Assembly: GCA_016709965.1 (NCBI GenBank)
Contig: JADJLT010000006.1
Span: 372,001 to 436,000, forward strand
DNA: 64,000 bases
Direction of reading: 5' to 3'
DNA from: Betaproteobacteria bacterium
GTDB taxonomy: Bacteria > Pseudomonadota > Gammaproteobacteria > Burkholderiales > Rhodocyclaceae
The notes under the pieces were generated by a model. The model had not been told where the DNA came from. It did no database searches and saw only the letters and a program-made list of their open reading frames with translations. Positions 20,284 to 28,508 of this stretch are shown piece after piece. Each line of letters starts with the position of its first letter. Positions within the stretch are counted from its first letter, which is position 1. The translations under genes were made by a program, and so were the position numbers.

Positions 20284-20610
20284 TTACAGCGACTTCAGCG
20301 TGCCTTTGGGCAGAACCAGGCCGATTGACGGCTTTTGCACGACAACTTCGGTGCCAGTGGCGATTTCGACGGTGACGTAGGCATCGCCGACCTTGGTCAC
20401 ACGGCCAACGATACCGCCTTGGGTGACGACTTCATCGCCCTTGGCCAGTGCTGCGAGCAGTGCCTTGTGTTCCTTGGATTTCTTCATTTGCGGACGAATC
20501 ATCAGGAACCACAGCACGACGAACATCAGGATCATCGGCAGCATCTGCATCAGGCCGCCCATCGGGTCGGCTGCAGCGCCAGCGGTCTGGGCGTGGGCAA
20601 GACTAATCAT
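20284..20610 (-). CDS. yajC: Preprotein translocase accessory subunit YajC
   Basis: A single-helix inner-membrane protein of 108 residues. The conserved core is FVVLWFLMIRPQMKKSKEHKA, followed by GDEVVTQGGIVGRVTKV and YVTVEIATG. Its position between tgt and secD is the standard proteobacterial order. It starts after a 42-nt gap downstream of tgt. Confidence 0.96.
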   Translation of the reverse strand: MISLAHAQTAGAAADPMGGLMQMLPMILMFVVLWFLMIRPQMKKSKEHKALLAALAKGDEVVTQGGIVGRVTKVGDAYVTVEIATGTEVVVQKPSIGLVLPKGTLKSL

Positions 20611-20652
20611 TGTGTAACTCCGGATAAACTAAAAGCAGAACTGTTAATTCTA

Positions 20653-21762
20653 TCACTCGCAGGATGACCGTTTGCGGACAAACTCGTCCGACCACTCGTC
20701 GAAGGTGCCGGATTCAATGGCGGCGCGCATTTCGGCCATGATGACCTGATAGAAATGAAGGTTGTGGATGGTGTTCAGCATCCCGCCGAGGATTTCGCCG
20801 TGGCGGAACAAATGATGCAAGTAGGAACGGGTGAAATTGGTGCAGGTGTAGCAGGAGCAGGACGGATCGAGCGGGCCGGTATCCAGCTTGTATCGGGCAT
20901 TCTTGATCTTTACGTCACCGAATCGAGTGAAAAGATGGCCGTTGCGAGCATTGCGGGTCGGCATCACGCAGTCGAACATGTCGATGCCGGCCTTGACTGA
21001 GCGCACAAGGTCTTCCGGTGTGCCGACGCCCATCAGGTAGCGCGGCTTGTGGAGTGGCATTTGGGGCGCGACATGGGCGAGAACGCGCACCATGTCTTCC
21101 TTTGGCTCACCGACCGACAGGCCGCCGATGGCCATGCCGTCGAAGCCGATGTCGTCCAGTCCGGCCAGCGATTCATCGCGCAAGTCTTCGTACATGCCAC
21201 CCTGCACGATGCCGAACAGGGCATTGCTATTTTCCAGCTTGTTGTGTTCGTCGCGCGAACGCTGCGCCCAGCGCATGCTCATCCGCATCGACTTGGCCGC
21301 TTCTTCGTGCGTTGCCGGGTAGGGCGTGCATTCGTCGAAAATCATCACGATGTCGGAATTCAGCACCTTCTGAATCTGCATCGAGATTTCCGGCGTCAGG
21401 AATAGCTTGGCGCCATCGTGCGGCGAACTGAACTTGACGCCTTCCTCGGTGATCTTGCGCATGGCGCCGAGCGAGAAGACCTGGAATCCGCCGGAGTCGG
21501 TCAGGATAGGCTTCTGCCAGTTCATGAAATCGTGCAGGCCGTTGTGGGCGGCAATCACATCCAGCCCCGGACGCAGCCAGAGGTGGAAGGTGTTGCCGAG
21601 GCAAATCTGGGCGCCGATGTCGTGCAGCGATTGCGGCGTCATGGCCTTGACCGTGCCGTAGGTGCCGACCGGCATGAAGACGGGGGTCTGGACCTGGCCG
21701 TGGGCCAGCGTCAACGTGCCGCGACGGGCAGCGCCATCGGTTTTCAGGAGTTCAAATTGCAT
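20653..21762 (-). CDS. tgt: Queuine tRNA-ribosyltransferase
   Basis: Exchanges guanine-34 for preQ1 in GUN-anticodon tRNAs. The ATG complementary to 21760-21762 gives MQFELLKTDGAARRGTL, the family start (369 residues). The nucleophile region TDSGGFQVFSLG, MPTRNARNGHLFT and the zinc site CSCYTCTNFTRSYLHHL are all present. The start overlaps the queA stop by 11 nt. Confidence 0.97.
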   Translation of the reverse strand: MQFELLKTDGAARRGTLTLAHGQVQTPVFMPVGTYGTVKAMTPQSLHDIGAQICLGNTFHLWLRPGLDVIAAHNGLHDFMNWQKPILTDSGGFQVFSLGAMRKITEEGVKFSSPHDGAKLFLTPEISMQIQKVLNSDIVMIFDECTPYPATHEEAAKSMRMSMRWAQRSRDEHNKLENSNALFGIVQGGMYEDLRDESLAGLDDIGFDGMAIGGLSVGEPKEDMVRVLAHVAPQMPLHKPRYLMGVGTPEDLVRSVKAGIDMFDCVMPTRNARNGHLFTRFGDVKIKNARYKLDTGPLDPSCSCYTCTNFTRSYLHHLFRHGEILGGMLNTIHNLHFYQVIMAEMRAAIESGTFDEWSDEFVRKRSSCE

Positions 21763-22798
21763 CGGTTTTTTCCAGAAGCATGGCATCGCCATAACTGAAG
21801 AAGCGGTAGCGCTCGGCCACGGCGTGGGCGTAGGCGGCGCGGATGTTGTCGTAGCCGGCAAAGGCCGAAACGAGCATGAGCAGCGTCGATTTCGGCAGAT
21901 GGAAATTGGTGATCAGCCGGTCAACCACCTTGAAGCGGTAGCCGGGGGTAATGAAAATGCTGGTTTCGGCGCCGCCCACACGGACGGTTCCATCGTCGTT
22001 GCCGGCAGATTCGAGCGCCCGCAAGCTGGTTGTGCCAACCGCAATGACCCGGCCGCCAGCCGCTCGGGTGGCGGCAATGGCATCGGCCGTGACTTGTGGA
22101 ATCTCGAAACGTTCGCTGTGCATGCGATGGTCGGCGATTTTCTCCACACGCATCGGGCGGTAGGTGCCGGCGCCGACATGCAGAGTCAGGAAGGCCGTGT
22201 TGACGCCCTGTGCCTGCAGCGTGGACAGCATTGCTTCATCGAAATGCAGGCCGGCCGTGGGGGCGGCGACAGCGCCGGGCTCGCGGGCATAGACCGTCTG
22301 GTAGCGGGTTTCGTCAGCGCCTTCGGCCGGATGCTCGATGTAGGGCGGCAGCGGTAGCTTGCCGTACTGTTCGGCTAGGTCCCAGAAGTCGCCCGAGTCG
22401 GCGAGTTCCAGCGCGAAAAAATCGTCATCAGCGCCGGTGCGTCCGGTCATTTTGACCGTGAAAGCATCGGCCAGTTTCATGGTGCTGCCTGGCTTCGGCG
22501 CCTTGCTGGCGCGAATCTGGCAGATTGCATGAGTGGCATCGACGATGCGTTCAAGCATGATTTCTACCCGTCCACCACTGTCCTTGACGCCAAAGAAGCG
22601 TGCCTTGATGACACGGGTGTCGTTGAATACCAGCAGATCGCCCGCTTCAAGCAGCTCAGGCAAATTTTCAAATTTTCGATGAAATTCCAGTTGACCGCAG
22701 ACATGCAACAAGCGGCTGCCACGGCGTTCAGCGGCAGGGTGCTGGGCGATCAGTTCGGGCGGTAGAGGGAAGTCGAAGTCGTCGACGGTCAACGACAT
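21752..22798 (-). CDS. queA: S-adenosylmethionine:tRNA ribosyltransferase-isomerase
   Basis: Second step of queuosine synthesis on tRNA, making epoxyqueuosine from preQ1. The 348 residues include DFPLPPELIAQHPA, AGDLLVFNDTRVIKARFFG, TAGLHFDEAML and the late NFHLPKSTLLMLVSAF. First gene of the minus-strand transcript that runs to cytochrome b561. A stretch at 22659-22703 resembles the dispersed repeat but is read in another frame and aligns with normal QueA sequence. Confidence 0.96.
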   Translation of the reverse strand: MSLTVDDFDFPLPPELIAQHPAAERRGSRLLHVCGQLEFHRKFENLPELLEAGDLLVFNDTRVIKARFFGVKDSGGRVEIMLERIVDATHAICQIRASKAPKPGSTMKLADAFTVKMTGRTGADDDFFALELADSGDFWDLAEQYGKLPLPPYIEHPAEGADETRYQTVYAREPGAVAAPTAGLHFDEAMLSTLQAQGVNTAFLTLHVGAGTYRPMRVEKIADHRMHSERFEIPQVTADAIAATRAAGGRVIAVGTTSLRALESAGNDDGTVRVGGAETSIFITPGYRFKVVDRLITNFHLPKSTLLMLVSAFAGYDNIRAAYAHAVAERYRFFSYGDAMLLEKTDAI

Positions 22799-22955
22799 GG
22801 GCGGAATCCGTAGTTGATGAACAAAGTAGGCGGTAAAAATTGAGTTGCAGGCTTTATCCCTGTGGGTGAATGACTGTTCTACCGAGGGGCGCACATTCTA
22901 TCACCGGGACTTTTATTCTCTCTGACGCTGCTTGGTGACCGGCCGCAGCCGGGCA

Positions 22956-22981
22956 ATAAAAAACCCCGCCGCGGCGGGGTT
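22956..22981 (-). terminator. Terminator after the Ala/Pro-rich secreted protein gene
   Basis: CCCCGCC and GGCGGGG form a long GC stem around CG, and on the minus strand the stem is followed by TTTTTTATT. It ends the gene whose stop is at 23007. Confidence 0.85.
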
Positions 22982-23006
22982 CAGTGTTGCGGCGAACTGC
23001 TGTGGA

Positions 23007-23381
23007 TCAGAAACAGCCTTTCTTGCTCACTGCATGGTTGCCGGCAGCCTTGGCATCAGCTTCGCTCATGTATGAACCAGCCTTGGTCTTGCCGTAATAT
23101 TTGCCGCCTGGGCAGTGATAAACCTTCGATCCGGAATTCACCCAAACCTTGTCAGCGCCGCCACCAGGGGCTGCGGTTGCAGGCGTTTGGAAAGCTTTTT
23201 TCTTGGCCGGGGGCGTTGCGGTGGCCGGGGCCATCGGTGCAGCCGGGGGTGCAGGGGCGGCAACGACCGCGGGAGGTGCTGCCGTCATGGGTTTGGCCGG
23301 CGCAGCAGGCGCTTGGGCAAAGGCGTGAGCGGCGATCACCAGGCTGGTACCAAAAACAAACGATTGCAGTAGCGTTTTCAT
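23007..23381 (-). CDS. Exported Ala/Pro-rich protein with C-terminal Cys-containing module
   Basis: The 124 residues have a signal peptide (1-22), a low-complexity Ala/Pro linker (23-75) and a compact end: KVWVNSGSKVYHCPGGKYYG, then a KAGSYMSEADAKAAG helix and a terminal GC. That ending (VWVN...YHCPG...YM.EADAKAAG) recurs at the C-terminus of many small secreted betaproteobacterial proteins; its two cysteines may form a disulfide. No function is known. Confidence 0.75.
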   Translation of the reverse strand: MKTLLQSFVFGTSLVIAAHAFAQAPAAPAKPMTAAPPAVVAAPAPPAAPMAPATATPPAKKKAFQTPATAAPGGGADKVWVNSGSKVYHCPGGKYYGKTKAGSYMSEADAKAAGNHAVSKKGCF

Positions 23382-23590
23382 ACATTCCCTTCAAGAGATT
23401 GAGCTTGGAATCTATTCGGTCGGCATGCTTGCCAACTGGATGAACACTAGCACTAGATAGGCAAGGCGGCGCGAAAGTACACAGGGAAATTTGCAAAAAT
23501 ATGTTGCTGCGTTAAGGCTGGGATTTGGTTCGTACTTTCTGTGGCGTTCATCCAGAAGCTCGGGGAAAACCGTTCTTTGTGCGGAAAAAG

Positions 23591-23620
23591 AAAAAGGCTT
23601 TCATCGCTGAAAGCCTTTTT
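23591..23620 (-). terminator. Terminator downstream of tRNA-Leu
   Basis: A perfect 13-bp stem, AAAAAGGCTTTCA and TGAAAGCCTTTTT around TCGC, lies 10 nt past the tRNA 3' end. The A and T runs make it usable in both directions. Confidence 0.88.
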
Positions 23621-23629
23621 CTTTATAAC

Positions 23630-23714
23630 TGGTGCCCCGGGCCGGACTCGAACCGGCACACCTTTCGGCGGCGGATTTTGAATCCGCTGCGTCTACCGAT
23701 TCCGCCACCGGGGC
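23630..23714 (-). tRNA. tRNA-Leu (anticodon CAA)
   Basis: An 85-nt class II tRNA including an encoded CCA. The seven-pair acceptor stem is GCCCCGG with CCGGGGC. The anticodon stem GCGGA/TCCGC encloses TTCAAAA, so the anticodon is CAA, which reads UUG. The T arm has GGTTCGAGTCC. The long variable arm and the GGCGGAATCGGTAGACGC D region are those of leucine tRNAs. Confidence 0.97.
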
Positions 23715-23739
23715 ATTCGGAGCGCGGATTATCCACGAA

Positions 23740-24138
23740 TCACTTCCCGGATTCAAGCGTATCGGTGCACGGGAATGCTTTTGCAAACGCGCCCGCGATT
23801 AGTTTTGCCGTACTGACGGTCGTATTGGGCGGTACGTGCTCGACGTGGATAACCACCGCACGGACTAGGCGCATAGATAGATCGGGGTCGTTCGGCAGGC
23901 AGAAGGCATTGAGTTTTACCCCGACTTTTTCGGCCAGAAAGTTACTGACTGAATAGCTGTCGGCGAACCCGGCGACATAGGAAATACAGCGCGCACTTTT
24001 GACCGATTGATAGAGGTCTGTCGTTTTTTTGCCGGCGAAAAATTCGTCCGCAGCCTGGCAGTCTTCACGCAGTTCCTGGCCGGTATAAGCGTGTGCAGAG
24101 GTAACGAAGAGAGCGGCAATCAGCCAGAGATATTTCAT
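23740..24138 (-). CDS. Exported Rap1a/Tai-like domain protein
   Basis: A 132-residue protein with a signal peptide (1-17). The mature part has the spacing of Rap1a/Tai immunity-like domains: an early GQELREDCQAA cysteine, CISYVAGFADSY, FCLPNDPD and a closing AFAKAFPC. In Serratia such proteins neutralise type VI amidase effectors, but most relatives are orphan periplasmic proteins and no effector is visible here. Its ATG overlaps the stop of the methyltransferase gene upstream on the same strand (ATGA). Confidence 0.7.
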   Translation of the reverse strand: MKYLWLIAALFVTSAHAYTGQELREDCQAADEFFAGKKTTDLYQSVKSARCISYVAGFADSYSVSNFLAEKVGVKLNAFCLPNDPDLSMRLVRAVVIHVEHVPPNTTVSTAKLIAGAFAKAFPCTDTLESGK

Positions 24139-24899
24139 TTTTTTTCGAACCAGTTGAGTTTTGCCTGCAGATTAACGACGCTACCGACCACGATCAGGGC
24201 TGGCGGCTTGATGCCGAATTCGGCCATGCGACTGGGCAGGGTGCCCAGTGTGGCGAGCAGCGTTTGCTGGTCGGGCTGAGTGCCATTGCGGACTACGGCG
24301 GCGGGAGTCATCGAGGGCAGGCCATGATTGATCATCTGCCGGCAGATTTCGTTGACTGCACCAATGCCCATGTAAAAGACGACTGTCTGTTTCGGTCGGG
24401 CCAGCGCCGGCCAGTCGAGATTGACGGTGCCGTCCTTGAGGTGGCCGGTGACGAAGGTCAGCGATTGCGCATGATCGCGATGAGTCAGCGGGAAGCCGGC
24501 GTAGGCGGCACAGCCTGCTGCCGCAGTGACCCCGGGGATGACCTCGAAGGGGATGCCGGAGGCCACCAGTGTTTCGAGCTCTTCCCCGCCGCGTCCAAAG
24601 ATAAACGGGTCGCCGCCCTTGAGGCGCACTACCGACAGATTTTCGCGAGCGAGATCAACCAGTAACTGGTTGATCGAGTCCTGGGGCAGGGTGTGTTTTG
24701 ACGCTTCCTTGCCGGCATAGATAAGACGTGCATCGGCGCGGGCCAAATCCATGATGCGGTTGCCGACCAGATGGTCGTACACGATGGCGTCTGCTTGGGA
24801 AATCAGGCGTGCCGCCTTGACAGTCAGCAAGTCGGGATCGCCGGGGCCGGCGCCGACCAGCCAGACTTTGCCGGCTTCCAGTTTGTTAGATGGGTTCAT
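24135..24899 (-). CDS. cobA: Uroporphyrinogen-III C-methyltransferase (SUMT)
   Basis: Methylates uroporphyrinogen III at C2 and C7 to precorrin-2, the entry to siroheme and heme d1. The 254 residues have the SAM-binding GAGPGDPDLLTVKA, VRLKGGDPFIFGRGGEE, the GIPFEVIPGVTAAAGCAAYAG stretch split around the proline, and TVVFYMGIGA. It is a single-domain form without the CysG N-terminus. Divergent from nirS with a 260-nt spacer, it may be the dedicated supplier for d1 synthesis (the nirE role). Confidence 0.93.
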   Translation of the reverse strand: MNPSNKLEAGKVWLVGAGPGDPDLLTVKAARLISQADAIVYDHLVGNRIMDLARADARLIYAGKEASKHTLPQDSINQLLVDLARENLSVVRLKGGDPFIFGRGGEELETLVASGIPFEVIPGVTAAAGCAAYAGFPLTHRDHAQSLTFVTGHLKDGTVNLDWPALARPKQTVVFYMGIGAVNEICRQMINHGLPSMTPAAVVRNGTQPDQQTLLATLGTLPSRMAEFGIKPPALIVVGSVVNLQAKLNWFEKK

Positions 24900-25058
24900 G
24901 CGTGATCTCTGTCTTTGGGCGGCCATCCTAATGCGCTATGCAGCGCCTGCCAATAGCAGGCAATCAACGAATGACCGGAATTACTACTAAAGCACTAGTG
25001 GTGTAGCTAATTGTAATTACAACGTGCTGAATATGAACAATTTCTTATGTTTAAAAGA

Positions 25059-25072
25059 TTGATGGGTATCAA
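25059..25072 (+). promoter_or_regulatory. FNR/Dnr-type binding site upstream of nirS
   Basis: TTGATGGGTATCAA is a perfect TTGAT-N4-ATCAA palindrome, the consensus for FNR and Dnr family activators. It lies 88 nt upstream of the nirS start, a spacing that allows class II activation with a long leader. It is 160 nt from the divergent SUMT gene and may serve both. Confidence 0.85.
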
Positions 25073-25159
25073 GGATGCAAGTCGGCCCGAGGTTCAACCT
25101 TGCAATGCATCGCGTTAAGGGGATAGGACGCGAATTGTTTCGTTTCAGGAGATAGAAAG

Positions 25160-26845
25160 ATGAAAAAAACAGTAGTGGGGATGCTTGCTCTTGGCGCCAT
25201 GGCCGCAGCCATGGGATCGGCTTTCGCTCAGGAAACTGCGAAGGTGGCGCCGGAGATGACGGCTGCCGAAAAAGATGCTGCCAAGAAAATTTATTTTGAA
25301 CGTTGTGCCGGTTGTCACGGTGTCTTGCGCAAGGGCGCCACCGGCAAGAATCTTGAGCCGCACTGGACCAAGAAGGACAAGGACGGCAACGTCACCGAGG
25401 GCGGCACGCTCAAGCTTGGCCAGCAGCGCCTGGAAAAAATCATCGGTTACGGTACCGATGGCGGCATGGTGAACTTTGACGACATCCTGACCAAGGATGA
25501 GCTTTCCCTGATGGCCAAATACATCCAGAACAAGCCGGATGTCCCGCCGGAATACAGCTTCAAGGAAACGCTGGATTCATGGAAGGTCATCGTGCCGGTT
25601 GACCAGCGTCCAACCAAGCAGATGAACAACTTCAACTTGAAGAACATGTTCTCCGTCACCCTGCGCGATACGGGTGAAGTGGCACTGATCGACGGCGATA
25701 CCAAAGAAATTCGCAGTATCGTCAAGACCGGCTATGCAGTTCATATTTCACGCCTCTCGGCGTCTGGTCGTTATGTGTATGTGATTGGTCGCGATGGTCG
25801 TTTGTCGCTGATTGATTTGTGGATGGAAAAGCCGGGGGTGGTTGCCGAAGTCAAGATCGGCTTCGACGCCCGTTCGGTCGATACCTCCAAGTTCAAGGGC
25901 TTTGAAGACAAGTATGCCGTTGCCGGTTCCTACTGGCCCCCGCAGTATGTGATCATGGACGGCGACACGTTGAAGCCGCGCAAGGTCGTTTCCACCCGTG
26001 GCATGACCGTTGATGGCGAATACCATCCGGAACCGCGCGTTGCTTCCATCGTTGCTTCTTTCATCAAGCCGGAATGGGTCATCAACATCAAGGAAACCGG
26101 CCAGATTCTGTTGGTCGATTACTCCGACATTGAAAACCTGAAGACCACCACCATCGGTTCGGCCAAGTTCCTGCATGACGGCGGTTGGGATGCTTCCAAG
26201 CGTTACTTCCTGGTGGCAGCCAATGCGTCCAACAAGATCGCTGCGGTTGATACCAAGACAGGCAAACTGGCTGCGCTGATCGATGTCGCGAAGTTGCCTC
26301 ACCCGGGTCGTGGCGCCAACTTTACCCATCCGAAATTTGGTCCGGTATGGACGACGGGTCACCTTGGTGCCGATGTCCTGACCCTGATCAGCACACCGTC
26401 GGATGACAAGAAAAATGCCAAGTTCAAGGAGTTCAACTGGAAGGTTGTGCAGGAAGTGAAGCACGTGCCGGGCAACCTGTTCGTCAAGACGCATCCGATC
26501 TCCAAGCACCTGTGGGCTGATTCGCCGCAGAACTCTGACCGGGAACTGGCGGAATCGGTTTCTGTCTGGAATCTGTCCGATCTTTCCAAACCATACAAAG
26601 TGATCAATGTCGCCAAGGATTCTGGTCTGCCCGTCACCAAGGCAACTCGCCGTGCGGTGCATCCGGAATTCAGTGCTGATGGCAAGGAGGTCTGGATCTC
26701 CTTGTGGGGTGGCAAGACCGATCAGTCAGCCATCGTTGTCTATGACGATGCAACGCTGACACTGAAGAAGGTGATCACCGATCCGAAGATGATCACGCCG
26801 ACCGGCAAGTTCAATGTTTACAACACGCAGCACGATATCTATTAA
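25160..26845 (+). CDS. nirS: Cytochrome cd1 nitrite reductase
   Basis: Periplasmic enzyme reducing nitrite to nitric oxide, the defining step of denitrification. The 561 residues begin with a signal peptide (1-23), then the heme c domain with CAGCH at 49-53, then the eight-bladed heme d1 propeller. The proximal d1 histidine region GYAVHISRLSASGRY and the two distal catalytic histidine regions (SAKFLHDGGWD and GRGANFTHPKFG) are present. GGAG precedes the start. First gene of the nir operon, expected to be FNR/Dnr-dependent. Confidence 0.98.
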   Translation: MKKTVVGMLALGAMAAAMGSAFAQETAKVAPEMTAAEKDAAKKIYFERCAGCHGVLRKGATGKNLEPHWTKKDKDGNVTEGGTLKLGQQRLEKIIGYGTDGGMVNFDDILTKDELSLMAKYIQNKPDVPPEYSFKETLDSWKVIVPVDQRPTKQMNNFNLKNMFSVTLRDTGEVALIDGDTKEIRSIVKTGYAVHISRLSASGRYVYVIGRDGRLSLIDLWMEKPGVVAEVKIGFDARSVDTSKFKGFEDKYAVAGSYWPPQYVIMDGDTLKPRKVVSTRGMTVDGEYHPEPRVASIVASFIKPEWVINIKETGQILLVDYSDIENLKTTTIGSAKFLHDGGWDASKRYFLVAANASNKIAAVDTKTGKLAALIDVAKLPHPGRGANFTHPKFGPVWTTGHLGADVLTLISTPSDDKKNAKFKEFNWKVVQEVKHVPGNLFVKTHPISKHLWADSPQNSDRELAESVSVWNLSDLSKPYKVINVAKDSGLPVTKATRRAVHPEFSADGKEVWISLWGGKTDQSAIVVYDDATLTLKKVITDPKMITPTGKFNVYNTQHDIY

Positions 26846-26876
26846 TCGACTGCTGATTGTTTGACATGACTTGAGG

Positions 26877-26900
26877 CTACGGGGGCGCAAGCCCCCGTAG
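26877..26900 (+). other. Stable intercistronic hairpin after nirS
   Basis: CTACGGGGGC and GCCCCCGTAG form a perfect 10-bp stem capped by a GCAA (GNRA) tetraloop. No T run follows, so it is more likely an mRNA-stabilising or processing structure than a complete terminator. It would let nirS mRNA accumulate above the rest of the operon. Confidence 0.7.
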
Positions 26901-26977
26901 CATATGAAACCGTAGAATTGCCCGCAGGTTCCGTTACTTGCGGCGTCTGCAAATCATTTTTGGTGGAGATAACCACG

Positions 26978-27820
26978 ATGAAGAAGAATCTAGTTTCCTT
27001 GGCGGTCTTTGGTGCATTTCTCGCGCTCGGTTCCCAGGTTGCCATGGCGGCCCCGGACTGGAGCAAGGCTGCCAAAAGCACAATCCACGTTTTTCACCCG
27101 GGTGCTGCGCCGATCGAATGGGTGCAGGGCAAGGGGGAGCATAGTGGTGCCAGTGGCCTGAAGAAGGGTGAAAGCTGTTCCGGTTGCCATATTGAAGATG
27201 GCAAGCTGAGCCTCGACCTGAAGCGTTTGGCCGGCAAGGAAATGGAGCCGAAGGGCGCGCCGAAGACGCTGACCTACCCGGTCACCATGCAGGCCGCCTA
27301 TGACGCGACCAATCTTTACGTTCGCCTGACTTTCAAGGCACCGGGTGGTGGTTTCGATCATTCCGACAAGGACAACGAACTCAAGGCCAGCGTCATGTTC
27401 CCGAGCGACAAGGTGCCGCTCGGCGAACAGGCCGGTTGCTGGGTAGCCTGTCACAAAGATGCGCGGACGATGCCCGGCGCTGCCGATACCAAGACCAAGT
27501 ATGTGTCTGCCGGATCGATGGAGCTGATGCAGTGGAAGAGCAGCGGTGGCGGTAAGGCTGTCGACGGCATGGTGTCTGACAAGCGCAACATGGAGAGCAA
27601 CAAGGCCGGCGTGACGGCCGAGGCGACCAAGGCGGGTGACATGACCACCGTGACCTTCACCCGCAAGCTGGCCGGTGGCGTCAATCTGGCCCCGGGCAAG
27701 ACCGTACCGTTTGGCATTGCCATTCATGCCGACAATGCCGGTGGCCGCTTCCACCATGTGTCCTTTGGTCATACGCTCGGCCTCGGCGCTGATGGCGACG
27801 TGAAGGCTGCCAAGCAGTAA
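26978..27820 (+). CDS. Di-heme periplasmic protein, ethylbenzene-dehydrogenase/cytochrome c-552 heme-binding family
   Basis: The chosen ATG has GGAG upstream and yields a signal peptide (1-24, AMA cleavage); 280 residues. A first heme site CSGCH is at 67-71. The rest resembles the heme-binding domain of the ethylbenzene dehydrogenase gamma-subunit family: AAYDATNLYVRLTFKAPG, then a second heme-like motif with three spacer residues, CWVACH at 154-159, and late GIAIHADNAGGRFHHVSFG. Located between nirS and the cupredoxin, it is a candidate electron carrier to NirS. The family call is from motif pattern. Confidence 0.75.
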   Translation: MKKNLVSLAVFGAFLALGSQVAMAAPDWSKAAKSTIHVFHPGAAPIEWVQGKGEHSGASGLKKGESCSGCHIEDGKLSLDLKRLAGKEMEPKGAPKTLTYPVTMQAAYDATNLYVRLTFKAPGGGFDHSDKDNELKASVMFPSDKVPLGEQAGCWVACHKDARTMPGAADTKTKYVSAGSMELMQWKSSGGGKAVDGMVSDKRNMESNKAGVTAEATKAGDMTTVTFTRKLAGGVNLAPGKTVPFGIAIHADNAGGRFHHVSFGHTLGLGADGDVKAAKQ

Positions 27821-27825
27821 TCGTT

Positions 27826-28176
27826 ATGTCATCCGGCTTTGCCGTGCATTCCGGATGTCTGTGGCTGAAAAGAGCGCCGCTGCTGCTGGCGTTCTTCTCG
27901 CTCTCGGCGCTGGCGCAAAATGTGGCTGAAGTGAGTATCGAAGGCTACAAGTTCATACCTGCCGAAGTTGGCATCAAGGTGGGCGAAAGCGTGCGCTGGA
28001 CCAATCACGAGAAGCGCACCAGCCATTCGGTCATCTTTCCGGCGGAAGGCGGTTTGGAATCAGAGCGCCTGTTTCCGGATGATAGCTGGCAGCGTCGCTT
28101 TGATCACTCCGGGCGTTATGAATATCACTGTGGGCCGCATCCGGAAATGACAGGGGCTGTCGTTGTCACCGAATAA
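27826..28176 (+). CDS. Cupredoxin (plastocyanin/amicyanin-like)
   Basis: A 116-residue exported blue-copper protein. A hydrophobic signal segment ends at about residue 30. The copper ligands are His67 (in RTSHSVIF), Cys102, His105 and Met108 (YHCGPHPEM). It begins 5 nt after the previous stop and overlaps nirC by 14 nt, so it is translated in the nir operon. A copper carrier here would supply electrons to NirS in place of or beside a cytochrome c551. Confidence 0.88.
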   Translation: MSSGFAVHSGCLWLKRAPLLLAFFSLSALAQNVAEVSIEGYKFIPAEVGIKVGESVRWTNHEKRTSHSVIFPAEGGLESERLFPDDSWQRRFDHSGRYEYHCGPHPEMTGAVVVTE

Positions 28177-28501
28177 TTTCATTTTTTGCCTTTTTTTCCT
28201 GTTGACCGTGGCAACCGGTGTGGCTGCACCGGCTATTGCCGCGGAACCCGATCAGGCGCGGCAAAAGGAGTTGGTGCACCTCGTTCGTCAGGACTGCGGT
28301 TCCTGCCACGGCATGACGTTGAAAGGCGGCCTTGGACCGGCGCTATTGCCGGAAAATCTGCGTGACAAACCGGTCGAAGGGCTGGCCGCTGCGATTTACT
28401 ATGGCCGTCCGGGCACCCCCATGCCGCCTTGGCAGCAATTCCTGTCCGAAGCGGAAGCGGCGTGGATTGTCGAAAAACTGATGACCGAATTTCCCCAATG
28501 A
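28163..28501 (+). CDS. nirC: Monoheme cytochrome c of the NirC (c55x) type
   Basis: A 112-residue class I c-type cytochrome: signal peptide, CGSCH at 45-49 and a methionine ligand in TPMPPW. I use the TTG at 28163, 6 nt after AGGGG; no ATG or GTG start upstream fits. NirC is a heme d1 maturation or electron-donor cytochrome. It shares GGLGPALLPENL with the N-terminal domain of NirN. Its first ~17 residues (SPNNFIFCLFFLLTVA) are encoded by a copy of the dispersed repeat, which therefore forms the hydrophobic start of the export signal. Confidence 0.85.
   Translation: MSPNNFIFCLFFLLTVATGVAAPAIAAEPDQARQKELVHLVRQDCGSCHGMTLKGGLGPALLPENLRDKPVEGLAAAIYYGRPGTPMPPWQQFLSEAEAAWIVEKLMTEFPQ
28171..28213 (+). 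repeat. Dispersed GGTTGACCG repeat, copy forming the nirC signal-peptide start
   Basis: Left arm AATTTCATTTTTTGCC, right arm TTTTTTTCC, then TGTTGACCGTGGCA. It aligns without gaps over 43 positions with the nirN copy. It overlaps the end of the cupredoxin gene and is read in nirC as NNFIFCLFFLLTVA. Confidence 0.7.
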
Positions 28502-28508
28502 GAACGCC

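Noticed and set aside
22659..22703. Repeat-like stretch in queA (AAATTTTC...GAAATTCCAGTTGACCGCAG)
   Set aside because: It is read in a different frame from the other in-gene copies, and the protein segment aligns with ordinary QueA sequence (GQLEFHRKFENLPELLEAGD), so it may be chance. Not counted as a copy.
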